Source of the DNA: a bacterium
GTDB taxonomy: Bacteria > Armatimonadota > Zipacnadia > Zipacnadales > Zipacnadaceae
Direction of reading: 5' to 3'
Assembly: GCA_030603495.1 (NCBI GenBank)
Contig: JAUVXR010000007.1
Location: 18,672-82,671 of the forward strand
DNA: 64,000 nt
The position numbers and the translations under genes are program-made. This document shows, one piece after another, positions 39,405 to 48,330 of the stretch. The notes beneath the pieces are model-generated. The model was given only the letters and a program-made list of their open reading frames with translations. It ran no database searches and was not told the origin of the DNA. Position 1 is the first letter of the stretch. Every line of letters starts with the position of its first letter.

Positions 39405-40421
39405 ATGACTAACCAAAGCGCGCCAACAGAGAGGGTCTGTCCGGCAGCGGAGAGTCCGTGGCAGGAGTTGTTCGTGCCTGTAGAGCAACAGCTTGCTCAG
39501 GCCGAGCGGGTGCTGGCGGAGATGGTGGAGAGTCGCTCGCCCGCGGCCCGAGATGTGATCAATTCCACCATCGGCTCCGGCGGCAAGCGGCTGCGGCCAG
39601 CGCTGGTGCTGCTGTGTGCGGACGCGTGCGGGGAGTGCGCTGAGCAGGCGGTGCACCTGGCGGCGACGGTGGAGCTGTTGCACTCCGGCTCGCTGCTCCA
39701 TGACGATGTCTTTGACAGCTCCCCAACCCAGCGGGGCAACGAGTCGGCGGGGCGCAGATGGGGGACCCCGGCGGCAGTTCTGGTGGGCGACTTCATGGCT
39801 GCCGCGGTCTACCAACACCTGTCGGTTCACGGTGACAATGGCGCAATGGGGATTTTAGCTGAGACGGTAATTGAGATGTGCCAGGCAGAACTGCTCAACC
39901 CGGAGTGGGGCAGCGAGATTGATGAAGCCACCTATCTGGAGACCATCTCTGGGAAGACTGCCGCACTATTCTCGGCAAGCTGCCGCCTGGGTGCTGTGGC
40001 CGCTGGTGCATCGGCCGACGTTCAGTCTGCGCTGACCGCGTACGGGCAGAATCTGGGCATGGCCTTCCAGATTACCGATGATTTGCTCGATCTGTACGGC
40101 GACCCCGAGAAGTTGGGGAAGTCGGTCGGCCAGGACCAGGCCCGGGGCCTGCTGACTCTAGCGGTCATTCGTGGGTTGGAAGTTGATGATAGCGGGGAGA
40201 TCGCCGGAATGACGGCTAGCCTCGCGGATGGCACGGGGGATGGGCGGGTGGCAGCTCGGCTGGCCGAGCGGGTCGCGGAGGTAGGGGGGCGTCGCTACGC
40301 CGCCGACCGTGCCCGGGCCTTTGCAGCAGCAGCGACGCAGTACCTGGAAAGCCTGGCCGCTTCGCCCAGCAAGGACTCGCTCCTGGCGATGCCTGAGCAG
40401 ATCCTGGGCCGCATTATGTAG
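39405..40421 (+). CDS. Polyprenyl synthetase family protein
   Basis: GSGGKRLRPALVLL...ELLHSGSLLHDDVFDSSPTQRGNES...FQITDDLLDLYGDPEKLGKSVGQD. Confidence 0.93.
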   Translation: MTNQSAPTERVCPAAESPWQELFVPVEQQLAQAERVLAEMVESRSPAARDVINSTIGSGGKRLRPALVLLCADACGECAEQAVHLAATVELLHSGSLLHDDVFDSSPTQRGNESAGRRWGTPAAVLVGDFMAAAVYQHLSVHGDNGAMGILAETVIEMCQAELLNPEWGSEIDEATYLETISGKTAALFSASCRLGAVAAGASADVQSALTAYGQNLGMAFQITDDLLDLYGDPEKLGKSVGQDQARGLLTLAVIRGLEVDDSGEIAGMTASLADGTGDGRVAARLAERVAEVGGRRYAADRARAFAAAATQYLESLAASPSKDSLLAMPEQILGRIM

Positions 40422-40666
40422 GCAGCCTGTGGAGTTAGCGCAACTCCGGTCGCGAGCGGTGCCTGTCGGTGTATTGTCGAAGAAAACCTGGCAGCAAGAG
40501 AAGGTTGCCTCGCCAGCAAAACAGAATACGAATCCGAGGGAGGGGCTGGCGCGACCGGTCTGGTGCAGGGCAGGAGAGCGGATGATTGCTCCTGTGGGCC
40601 ATGCATTTCCGCTGGAGTCGTTTGCAGAGATCGTCTATTCCGTGGATGGAGGTTATCGCCACTACC

Positions 40667-41335
40667 ATGATCATCAGCGAAAGCAAGCCTCTTGAAGAAG
40701 TACTGGAAATGCTGGCGGGGTACGATAGCGTGTTTGTCGTCGGTTGCGGGGAATGTGCTACCGAGTGTCAGACCGGAGGCGAGTACGAGGTCAACGAGAT
40801 TGGCAAAATGCTTACTGAGGCGGGCAAGACCGTCACTGGGAGCCTGGTACCGGATGTCACGTGCCAGGTTCTCGACACTGGCCGTCTACTGCGTAAGAGC
40901 AAAGAAGCCGTCAGTCGCGCCGATGTTATCCTTGTGATAGCGTGTGGTGGGGGCGCCCAAGCTGTGGCGGCATCCGTGGACAAACCCGTTGTCTCCGGTG
41001 TGGACACTTTATTCTTGGGTGACACCGTTCGCCACGGCCAGTTCTACGAGTGGTGTTCCGCCTGCGGTAGTTGCGTTCTTCACGAGTACGGCGGAATCTG
41101 TCCGGTCACGCGTTGTCCTAAGGGCCAGGTTCACGGACCGTGCGGTGGCACCACTGACGAGGGCAAGTGCGAGGTCAACTCGGAGAATGACTGTGTTTGG
41201 GTGCTTATCTGGGAGCGTCTGGATGAGATCGGCGCCAACAAGGATGCGGTTGCCTCTGCTGCGCACGAACCCCGGGATTATAGTGTCCACCAACGGCCAG
41301 CCTCCCGCATCTTCGAGCCGCGGCGAACCAAGTAG
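40667..41335 (+). CDS. metV: MetV-like methylenetetrahydrofolate reductase C-terminal domain (zinc-binding) protein
   Basis: VFVVGCGECATECQTGGEYEVNEIGKML...CSACGSCVLHEYGGICPVTRCPKGQVHGPCGGTTDEGKCEVN. Confidence 0.85.
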   Translation: MIISESKPLEEVLEMLAGYDSVFVVGCGECATECQTGGEYEVNEIGKMLTEAGKTVTGSLVPDVTCQVLDTGRLLRKSKEAVSRADVILVIACGGGAQAVAASVDKPVVSGVDTLFLGDTVRHGQFYEWCSACGSCVLHEYGGICPVTRCPKGQVHGPCGGTTDEGKCEVNSENDCVWVLIWERLDEIGANKDAVASAAHEPRDYSVHQRPASRIFEPRRTK

Positions 41336-41395
41336 CGATCGCATAGCCACCCTGGCCAGGCTGGCGCAAGGCTCCCATTGAGCACAATTTGTTGC

Positions 41396-41424
41396 TTGAC
41401 AGAGGCCCGAGTTCAACATATAAT
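41396..41424 (+). promoter_or_regulatory. Perfect consensus sigma70 promoter upstream of cooS/acs cluster
   Basis: TTGACA (41396-41401), exactly 17 bp spacer, TATAAT (41419-41424). Confidence 0.85.
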
Positions 41425-41430
41425 GTGCTA

Positions 41431-41583
41431 GCAGCCTTGCTATATGATTGACTCGGTCTACCAAGGACGACGTGGAGCGCTGTGTGGCTCTGATTCTGTA
41501 CGGATAATGCCATAATATATGTAGCCTGGCTGGATTGTGTGGCTCAGATAGCAGCTTGGGAGCAATCTCGCTCCCCCTTTTTT
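41431..41583 (+). ncRNA. Candidate structured leader RNA or sRNA between promoter and cooS
   Basis: About 150 nt from predicted TSS to terminator; long-range pairing TGCTATaTGA (41438-41447) with TCAgATAGCA (41544-41553) just before the terminator. Confidence 0.5.
41558..41583 (+). terminator. Rho-independent terminator upstream of cooS
   Basis: GGGAGC-AATCTC-GCTCCC followed by CCTTTTTT. Confidence 0.8.
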
Positions 41584-41798
41584 GTCTGCGGGTTTACGAC
41601 AGAGCGATGCTGTCTGCCTGACGCTACGCGATGACCGGCAGCCACAGGAAGAGCCCAATGCTATGCAGCTACGTGAACGTGTCCACGAGATAGTGAAGAA
41701 CAATCAGGGCGGAGGGCTCGTCATAACAAGGAGACTGCTAACGATGGTGTGCCTTGCACGTGGGTGCCATCACTGTTCGGCGCTATAACCACCCTCGC

Positions 41799-43757
41799 AT
41801 GACCAATAAGAAGGATTATGATACGATGAAGGAACCCAGCAGGCGTTCAGTTGATTCAGCTGCTCAACAGATGATTGCCCGGGCTGCGGAGGACCAAGTG
41901 GATCTGGTTTGGGACCGGTACGAGGCGATGCAGCCGCAGTGCGGTTTCGGCCAATTGGGGATATGCTGCCGCATCTGCCATATGGGTCCATGTCGGGTTG
42001 ATCCGTTCGGTGATGGCCCCCAGGAGGGTGTCTGCGGGGCGGACGCCAATGCTATCGCCGCTCGTAACCTGGTGCGGATGATTGCCGCCGGAGCCGCCGC
42101 TCATTCCGACCACGGCCGGGATGTCGCCCTGGCACTGCTGGAGGCCGCGCGTAACCCCGATAGCGGTTACAAAATCCGGGATCCACAGAAGCTGGCGGTG
42201 ATCGCCCAGGAATACGGACTGGACACGGAGGGCAAATCGGTGCCCGAAATCGCCGAGGCAGTGGCACAACAAGCGCTGGCCGAGTTTGGGCAGCAGGAGG
42301 GCGAGTTGAAGTTCGCACTTCGTGCCCCCGCGTCTCGGGTCAAGGTGTGGCGTGAGCGGGGGCTCATGCCCCGGGGGATAGACCGCGAAATTGTGGAGTT
42401 GATGCATCAGACTGCCATGGGTGTGGATGCTGACTACAGAAACATAATCAAGCAGGGCATGCGTGCAGCGCTGGCCGATGGTTGGGGCGGCTCGATGATT
42501 GCCACTGACTTGCAGGACGTTTTGTTCGGCTCGCCGCAGCCGATCCGTGCCAAGACCAACCTGGGCGTGTTGAAAGAGGATCATGTCAACATCGTGGTTC
42601 ACGGTCATGAACCTGTCCTATCCGAGATGATAGTCGAGGCGGCGCGGGATTCTGAGCTGCTTGCGCGCGCCCGAGAGCTGGGTGCAGATGGCATAAACCT
42701 GGCGGGCCAGTGTTGCACGGGCAACGAGCTGCTTATGCGCAAGGGCATTCCTTCCGCCGGGACTTTCCTGCATCAGGAGCTGGCCATAATGACCGGTGCA
42801 GTTGATGCCATGGTGGTGGATGTCCAGTGTGTTATGCCACGGCTTGCCGAGCTGACCCAGCGGTTTCACACGCAACTGTTGACCACTTCACGCAAGGCCA
42901 AGATTCCCCATGTGCAGCACCTGGAATTCCGGGAGGGTCAGGCGCTGACGACTGCGAAGGAAATCGTGTCAGTGGGCGTCGAGAACTTTGCCAACCGCAA
43001 CGGTCAACGCGTCCAAATCCCGGCGGAACAGATGGACCTGATCGCCGGCTTCACGGCAGAATATGTCAATACGCTGCTCGGTGGCCGCTTCCGGCCGTCT
43101 TATCGCCCGCTGAACGATGCGATTATGACGGGGCGGATACGAGGAGTTGCCGGGGTAGTCGGCTGCGAGAATCCGCAGGTCCCGCAGGGCTCTGGCCACA
43201 TCGCCATGAGCAAAGAACTTATCAAGAATGATGTGCTGGTCGTCGTCACCGGCTGCTCGGCCCTGGCTGATGCCCGAGCGGGACTACTGTGCCCCGAGGC
43301 AGCGCTGGAATGGGCGGGCGAGGGTCTCAAGGAGGTCTGTGAAGCTATCGGGATGCCACCGGTCTTGCACGTTGGCTCCTGCGTGGATAACAGTCGCATT
43401 TTGATTGCCTGCACCAACATGGTGACGGAGGGCGGGCTGGGCGAGGACATAAGTGACTTGCCCGTGGCCGGCGCGGCGCCGGAGTGGATGTCAGAGAAGG
43501 CGATCACTATCGGATACTATGTGGTAGCATCGGGCATCTACACGGTTTTTGGAACGCCACACAATGTGCTTGGGGCACCAGATTTGCACAAGCTGGTGGT
43601 GGACGAGCTTGAAGAGATGGTCGGGGCCCGCTTTGACTTCGAGCCCGACCCAATCAAGGCAGCGCACATGATGATTGCTCACATGGACAAAAAACGCGCT
43701 GCGCTGGGTCTGGACGAGATGATGTACGAGCAGGCAGCGCCGGTGGCCACCAGCTAG
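41799..43757 (+). CDS. cooS: Anaerobic carbon monoxide dehydrogenase catalytic subunit
   Basis: CGFGQLGICCRICHMGPCRVDPFGDGPQEGVCGADANAIAARN...GINLAGQCCTGNELLMRKGIP...LHVGSCVDNSRI. Confidence 0.96.
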   Translation: MTNKKDYDTMKEPSRRSVDSAAQQMIARAAEDQVDLVWDRYEAMQPQCGFGQLGICCRICHMGPCRVDPFGDGPQEGVCGADANAIAARNLVRMIAAGAAAHSDHGRDVALALLEAARNPDSGYKIRDPQKLAVIAQEYGLDTEGKSVPEIAEAVAQQALAEFGQQEGELKFALRAPASRVKVWRERGLMPRGIDREIVELMHQTAMGVDADYRNIIKQGMRAALADGWGGSMIATDLQDVLFGSPQPIRAKTNLGVLKEDHVNIVVHGHEPVLSEMIVEAARDSELLARARELGADGINLAGQCCTGNELLMRKGIPSAGTFLHQELAIMTGAVDAMVVDVQCVMPRLAELTQRFHTQLLTTSRKAKIPHVQHLEFREGQALTTAKEIVSVGVENFANRNGQRVQIPAEQMDLIAGFTAEYVNTLLGGRFRPSYRPLNDAIMTGRIRGVAGVVGCENPQVPQGSGHIAMSKELIKNDVLVVVTGCSALADARAGLLCPEAALEWAGEGLKEVCEAIGMPPVLHVGSCVDNSRILIACTNMVTEGGLGEDISDLPVAGAAPEWMSEKAITIGYYVVASGIYTVFGTPHNVLGAPDLHKLVVDELEEMVGARFDFEPDPIKAAHMMIAHMDKKRAALGLDEMMYEQAAPVATS

Positions 43758-43806
43758 TCTCGAGCGAGCTTCTAATTAGTCCTCCCAGGCAAAAAGAGGC
43801 AAGGCA

Positions 43807-44556
43807 ATGCCGCGAGTCATCATCGTAGATGTCGAAAAATGTGTGGGCTGTCACAGTTGTGAGGTGGCTTGTGCTATAGCCCATTCGACAGCAAAGACGC
43901 TGGTCGAGGCGATGCAAGAGCAGCCACCGCCCCAGCCGAGTGTCGCGGTGGTGGCGGTTGGCGAGGCAGCGGTGCCGCTACAGTGTCGCCACTGCGAAGA
44001 TGCGCCGTGCGTGCAGGTATGCCCAAGAGATGCCTTGCAGCGCCCGGACCCTGAGGGGCCCGTACTAGTGGACCACGAGCTGTGCACGGGTTGCCAGGCG
44101 TGCGTCATTGTCTGTCCGTTCGGCATGATTACAATGAGTAGTGACGGTAAGTCGGTAATCAAGTGCGATCTGTGCATCGAGCGGCTGGGTCGAGGTGAGC
44201 AGCCGGCATGTGTGGAGGCGTGCCCGACAGGGTCTCTACAATTGCTGGACACTGCCGACCCAGCGGCCCAGGAGCAGCGCCAAGCCGTCGAGGTCATTAT
44301 GACAGCACCGGTGCAACAAGACACGCCGGGGGCTGGCGACCTGTCGGCAGGCGATACGGGGGGCGCAGACGGCCAGTGCAAGTTCTGTGGGGAGCTCGTC
44401 GCCCGCCCGGCGCGGATCAAGCGCCTGGCCGACGACCTGGGAATTGATGCTCAGGAGCTTTGCATCTGTCAGAAGTGCCGGCGAGCGAGATATTCCCAGC
44501 TTTTGTGCAAGTCAGAAGCCATGGGCAATCCTGCCGACGGGCGGGGCGAGGCTTGA
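43807..44556 (+). CDS. 4Fe-4S dicluster ferredoxin-like protein (CooF-like)
   Basis: VDVEKCVGCHSCEVACAIAHS...CRHCEDAPCVQVCPRDAL...LCTGCQACVIVCPFGMI...CDLCIERLGRGEQPACVEACPTGSL. Confidence 0.88.
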   Translation: MPRVIIVDVEKCVGCHSCEVACAIAHSTAKTLVEAMQEQPPPQPSVAVVAVGEAAVPLQCRHCEDAPCVQVCPRDALQRPDPEGPVLVDHELCTGCQACVIVCPFGMITMSSDGKSVIKCDLCIERLGRGEQPACVEACPTGSLQLLDTADPAAQEQRQAVEVIMTAPVQQDTPGAGDLSAGDTGGADGQCKFCGELVARPARIKRLADDLGIDAQELCICQKCRRARYSQLLCKSEAMGNPADGRGEA

Positions 44557-44636
44557 CTGGCAGCAGATGCGCGAGAGGGACTAATGCAGTTGATATCGGA
44601 CACGAGCGTATGCGCTCTTGAGGAGGTCCGCCCGAG

Positions 44637-46841
44637 ATGTCCAAGCTGGTAGCAGCAGCCGCAGTACGAGGATCGCATGACGTAGTGAGCCGAGTTGATA
44701 AGCGGCTTACGCAGGCTCTGGAGAAGTTCGGTGAAGACCAGGAGGTCGGCTTCCCGGGAACTGCCTTTTACCTGCCGATGGCTTATGCGTTGCTCGGCGC
44801 CGAGGTGGAAACGCTCGGCGGGATACGCGAGGTGCTGGAGGAAACCAAGACCTTCCTGCATGAAGAGCCTACCGAGAAGCTCTGGCTGCCCTATTTGAGC
44901 AGTGCGCTAGACTCGGGGATCGCGACTCTGCTGGGGGAGGAGATGCTGGCCGCGCTGCGCTACTTGTACGGCGAGGAGCCCCGCGAGGGCTGGCACGGCT
45001 TCATCTCCGACACGATACTGCGTAGCCTGGGGATTCAGTTGGTAGACGGCCGCCTGCCCGGCTTCGCGGCGATAGTCGGCGCTGCCCCTGACGTCGAAAC
45101 GGCCGAATACATCATCCGGGAGCTGCAAAAGCGCAGCATTCTCACCTTCCTGATTGGCAACCACGAAGGCCAGACCATGCGCGACCAGCTCATCGAGGCG
45201 AACGTCCTGCCCGATGACATCATTGAGAATCCGGCCAGTGGCTGGGATATATACATTGTGCCCCTGGGCCCGGATACCGAATCCATAATCTATGCCCTCA
45301 ATTGGGCGATGCGCGGCGCGCTGACCTTTGGCGGTCTGGTCAAGGGTGACTGGAAGGGCTGTCTGGACTACACCCGCGCTCATATCTTTGCCTTCGGGCT
45401 GGGGTTGGGCACCATTGATGATCTGAAATATGCCAGCGGCGCTGGCGCAATCAATATGGGCTTCCCGGTCATCTGTGATACCGAAATCCCCGAGATCCGT
45501 CCGACCGGAGTCTGCACCTACGAAGAATTGGTGCGCGAGTTGGATCACGACAAGATGGTCCAGACGTGCGTGGACGTGCGAGGGGTTAAGGTTACCGTCC
45601 GGGAAGTGGACGTGCCCGTGCCGGTGGCCGCGGCTTTCGAGGGCGAGACCGTCCGGCGTCCGGATATGCATGTGGAGTTTGGCGGCAAATACTCAACCTG
45701 TTTCGAATACCTGACAATGCGCGATATGGACGAGGTCACCGACGGTAAGGTAGAGGTGATTGGCCCGGACATTGATACCGCGGAGGTAGGCTCGGCGATG
45801 CCGCTCGCTATCTATCTGGAAGTGGCTGGCCGCAAGATGCAGAAGGACTTCGAAGGTCTGCTGGAGCGTCGGATCCACAGTACCGCTAACTACGCTCATG
45901 GGATCTTCCACATGGGCCAGCGCGACATGGCCTGGCTCCGGGTGAGCAAGGATGCCTTTGCCGCGGGCTGGCGGCTACGCCATTTTGGCGACGTCATCAT
46001 TGCTGAGCTTAAAGAGGAAATGGGCGCCATTATTGACAAAGTTCAGGCCACCGTCATAACTGACGAGGATAGGATCAACGAGATACTTCCTCAGGCGGAG
46101 GCGGCCTATCGCGAGCGCGATGAGCGCATGGGCGAGATGACCGACGAGAGCGTGGACATCTTCTACTCGTGCGCCCTGTGTCAATCCTATGCGCCCGACC
46201 ACATCTGCGTCATCAGCCCCGAGCGGCTGGGACTGTGCGGCGCGTACAACTGGCTGGACGGCAAGGCTGCTTACGAGATCAGTCCGCACGGAGCCAACCA
46301 GCCGGTCGAGAAAGGCCGCTGCATTGACGCGACAATTGGTGAGTGGGAGAAGATCAATGAATTCGTCAGACGGGAATCGCACGGGACCGTTGACCGGGTT
46401 AGCCTTTATTCGATCATGGACGCCCCCATGACCTCATGTGGCTGCTTCGAGTGCATCTTGGCGATGCTGCCCGAGGCCAATGGTTTTATGATCGTCAACC
46501 GGGAGTACACCGGCATGACGCCGTTGGGCATGGAGTTCAGCACGCTGGCGGGGACGGTCGGCGGCGGTCATCAGACCCCCGGCTTCCTGGGCGTGGGCCG
46601 CCGGTATGTCATCAGCCGCAAGTTCATAAGCGCCGATGGTGGGCTACCCCGGCTGGTCTGGATGCCCAAGGAGCTCAAAGAAGACCTCGCCGAGGGTTTG
46701 CAGGAGCAGGCGGCAGAACTGAGTATGCCCGAACTACCCGACCAGATTGCCACGGAAGAGGATGCCGAGGCGATAAACGACTTGGTGGAGCATCTCCAGA
46801 AGGTAGGACACCCCGCTCTGCAGATGGAATCTCTGCTCTAG
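44637..46841 (+). CDS. acsB: CO dehydrogenase/acetyl-CoA synthase, acetyl-CoA synthase subunit
   Basis: 734 aa with N-terminal CODH-interacting domain; A-cluster region DIFYSCALCQSYAPDHICVISPERLGLCGAYNWLDGKAAYEISPHGANQPV...APMTSCGCFECI. Confidence 0.96.
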   Translation: MSKLVAAAAVRGSHDVVSRVDKRLTQALEKFGEDQEVGFPGTAFYLPMAYALLGAEVETLGGIREVLEETKTFLHEEPTEKLWLPYLSSALDSGIATLLGEEMLAALRYLYGEEPREGWHGFISDTILRSLGIQLVDGRLPGFAAIVGAAPDVETAEYIIRELQKRSILTFLIGNHEGQTMRDQLIEANVLPDDIIENPASGWDIYIVPLGPDTESIIYALNWAMRGALTFGGLVKGDWKGCLDYTRAHIFAFGLGLGTIDDLKYASGAGAINMGFPVICDTEIPEIRPTGVCTYEELVRELDHDKMVQTCVDVRGVKVTVREVDVPVPVAAAFEGETVRRPDMHVEFGGKYSTCFEYLTMRDMDEVTDGKVEVIGPDIDTAEVGSAMPLAIYLEVAGRKMQKDFEGLLERRIHSTANYAHGIFHMGQRDMAWLRVSKDAFAAGWRLRHFGDVIIAELKEEMGAIIDKVQATVITDEDRINEILPQAEAAYRERDERMGEMTDESVDIFYSCALCQSYAPDHICVISPERLGLCGAYNWLDGKAAYEISPHGANQPVEKGRCIDATIGEWEKINEFVRRESHGTVDRVSLYSIMDAPMTSCGCFECILAMLPEANGFMIVNREYTGMTPLGMEFSTLAGTVGGGHQTPGFLGVGRRYVISRKFISADGGLPRLVWMPKELKEDLAEGLQEQAAELSMPELPDQIATEEDAEAINDLVEHLQKVGHPALQMESLL

Positions 46842-46914
46842 TGCGGTAAGTTCACGGCGCAGGCCAATAGCCTGCGGCTATTTCGAGCAAGCTCTCAATG
46901 ATGGAGGAATCACC

Positions 46915-48255
46915 GTGGCACTGACGGCAATGGACATCTATAAGGTTCTGCCGCAGACCAACTGCGGCGACTGTGGCGTACCGACTTGCCTGGCCTTTGC
47001 TATGAAGTTGGCGCAAGGCCAGGCTTCGCTGGACGCGTGTCCCCACGTCACCGACGAAGCTGCCCAGGCCCTATCGGGCAGCGCTGCCCCGCCGATGAAG
47101 ACCGTTACCATCGGTACAGGAGAGAAGGCCCTGGAAATCGGCGGCCAGACCGTGCTGTTCCGTCACGAAGAGACGTTCTATCACCCCTGCGGCATTGCCA
47201 TCCAGGTCAATACCAGCCTGCCCCAAGACGAAATGACAGAGCGAATTGCTACGGCCTGCGCAATGGCGTTCGATCGGGTGGGGATGACCTTTGGATTGGA
47301 CCTGATCGCGTTATGTGACGACGATGGTAGCCTCGCTCAGAAGGCTGCGGTAGCAGCCGAGGTCTCGTCGCTGCCTCTAGTGCTAATGAGCGACGACGTG
47401 GCGGCGATGAAGGGCGCACTGGAAGTCTGTGCCGGGGGCCGTCCGCTTATCTGCGCGGCCACCGCCGCCAATTTCGAGGAGATGACCAGTCTAGCGAAGC
47501 AGTTCAACTGCCCGCTGGTCATTCGTGGTGAGAACCTGGAGCAGCTTTACGAATTGAGTGAACAGGCGATAGATGCGGGTCTGGAGGACCTGGTCATGGA
47601 CAGTTCAGCGCGGGATATCTCCTCTGCGCTGCAGGACCAGACGATCATCCGCCGCGCAGCTATAAAGGACAAGGTCAAAGCCTTCGGCTTTCCTACCCTC
47701 GGCTTTGCGGTCGGCGATGATGAGATTGGCAAAATCACCTCGGGCTGTGAGCTTATCGCCAAATATGCGGGCATCCTGGTAACCGATCTTATCACGCGCG
47801 ATGCCCTGCTTTCGCTGGTGACGGCGCGCCTGAATATCTACACCGACCCGCAGAAGCCGATCCAAGTAGAGAGTGGTGTCTACGAGGTGGGCGAGCCGGA
47901 TGCCAGCTCTCCCGTGCTCATCACCACCAACTTCTCGCTGACCTACTACACCGTGGAGGCCGACACATCGGCCAGTGACCGGGCCGCGTGGATAGTAGTC
48001 GTAGATACGGAGGGCACCTCCGTGCTCACGGCCTGGGCTGCGGAGGACTTCACCACCGAGACCATCGCTAAGACCATCAGGGAATGCGGCATTGAGGACA
48101 AGGTGGAGCACCGCAATGCGGTCATCCCCGGCGGAGTGGCGGTCCTCAGCGGCGAACTGGAAGAGGAGTCGGGCTGGCACATTGTGGTTGGGCCGCGCGA
48201 GTCGGCAGGTATTCCTGCCTTCTTCAAGACCAAATATGCCGAGCGTATCGCCTAG
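46915..48255 (+). CDS. acsC: Corrinoid iron-sulfur protein large subunit
   Basis: GTG start; YKVLPQTNCGDCGVPTCLAFAMKLAQGQASLDACPHV. Confidence 0.95.
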   Translation: MALTAMDIYKVLPQTNCGDCGVPTCLAFAMKLAQGQASLDACPHVTDEAAQALSGSAAPPMKTVTIGTGEKALEIGGQTVLFRHEETFYHPCGIAIQVNTSLPQDEMTERIATACAMAFDRVGMTFGLDLIALCDDDGSLAQKAAVAAEVSSLPLVLMSDDVAAMKGALEVCAGGRPLICAATAANFEEMTSLAKQFNCPLVIRGENLEQLYELSEQAIDAGLEDLVMDSSARDISSALQDQTIIRRAAIKDKVKAFGFPTLGFAVGDDEIGKITSGCELIAKYAGILVTDLITRDALLSLVTARLNIYTDPQKPIQVESGVYEVGEPDASSPVLITTNFSLTYYTVEADTSASDRAAWIVVVDTEGTSVLTAWAAEDFTTETIAKTIRECGIEDKVEHRNAVIPGGVAVLSGELEEESGWHIVVGPRESAGIPAFFKTKYAERIA

Positions 48256-48330
48256 GCGCCGCCTGCTGCGGTGGCCGGGCTTGCCTTGCTCAACTCGAGT
48301 AGCTTTGCCGCCTGGCGGGAAGACCGAGCC

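Noticed and set aside
41582-41788. 68-aa ORF between terminator and cooS
   Set aside because: No homology recognised and extends into the probable cooS leader; more likely non-coding leader.
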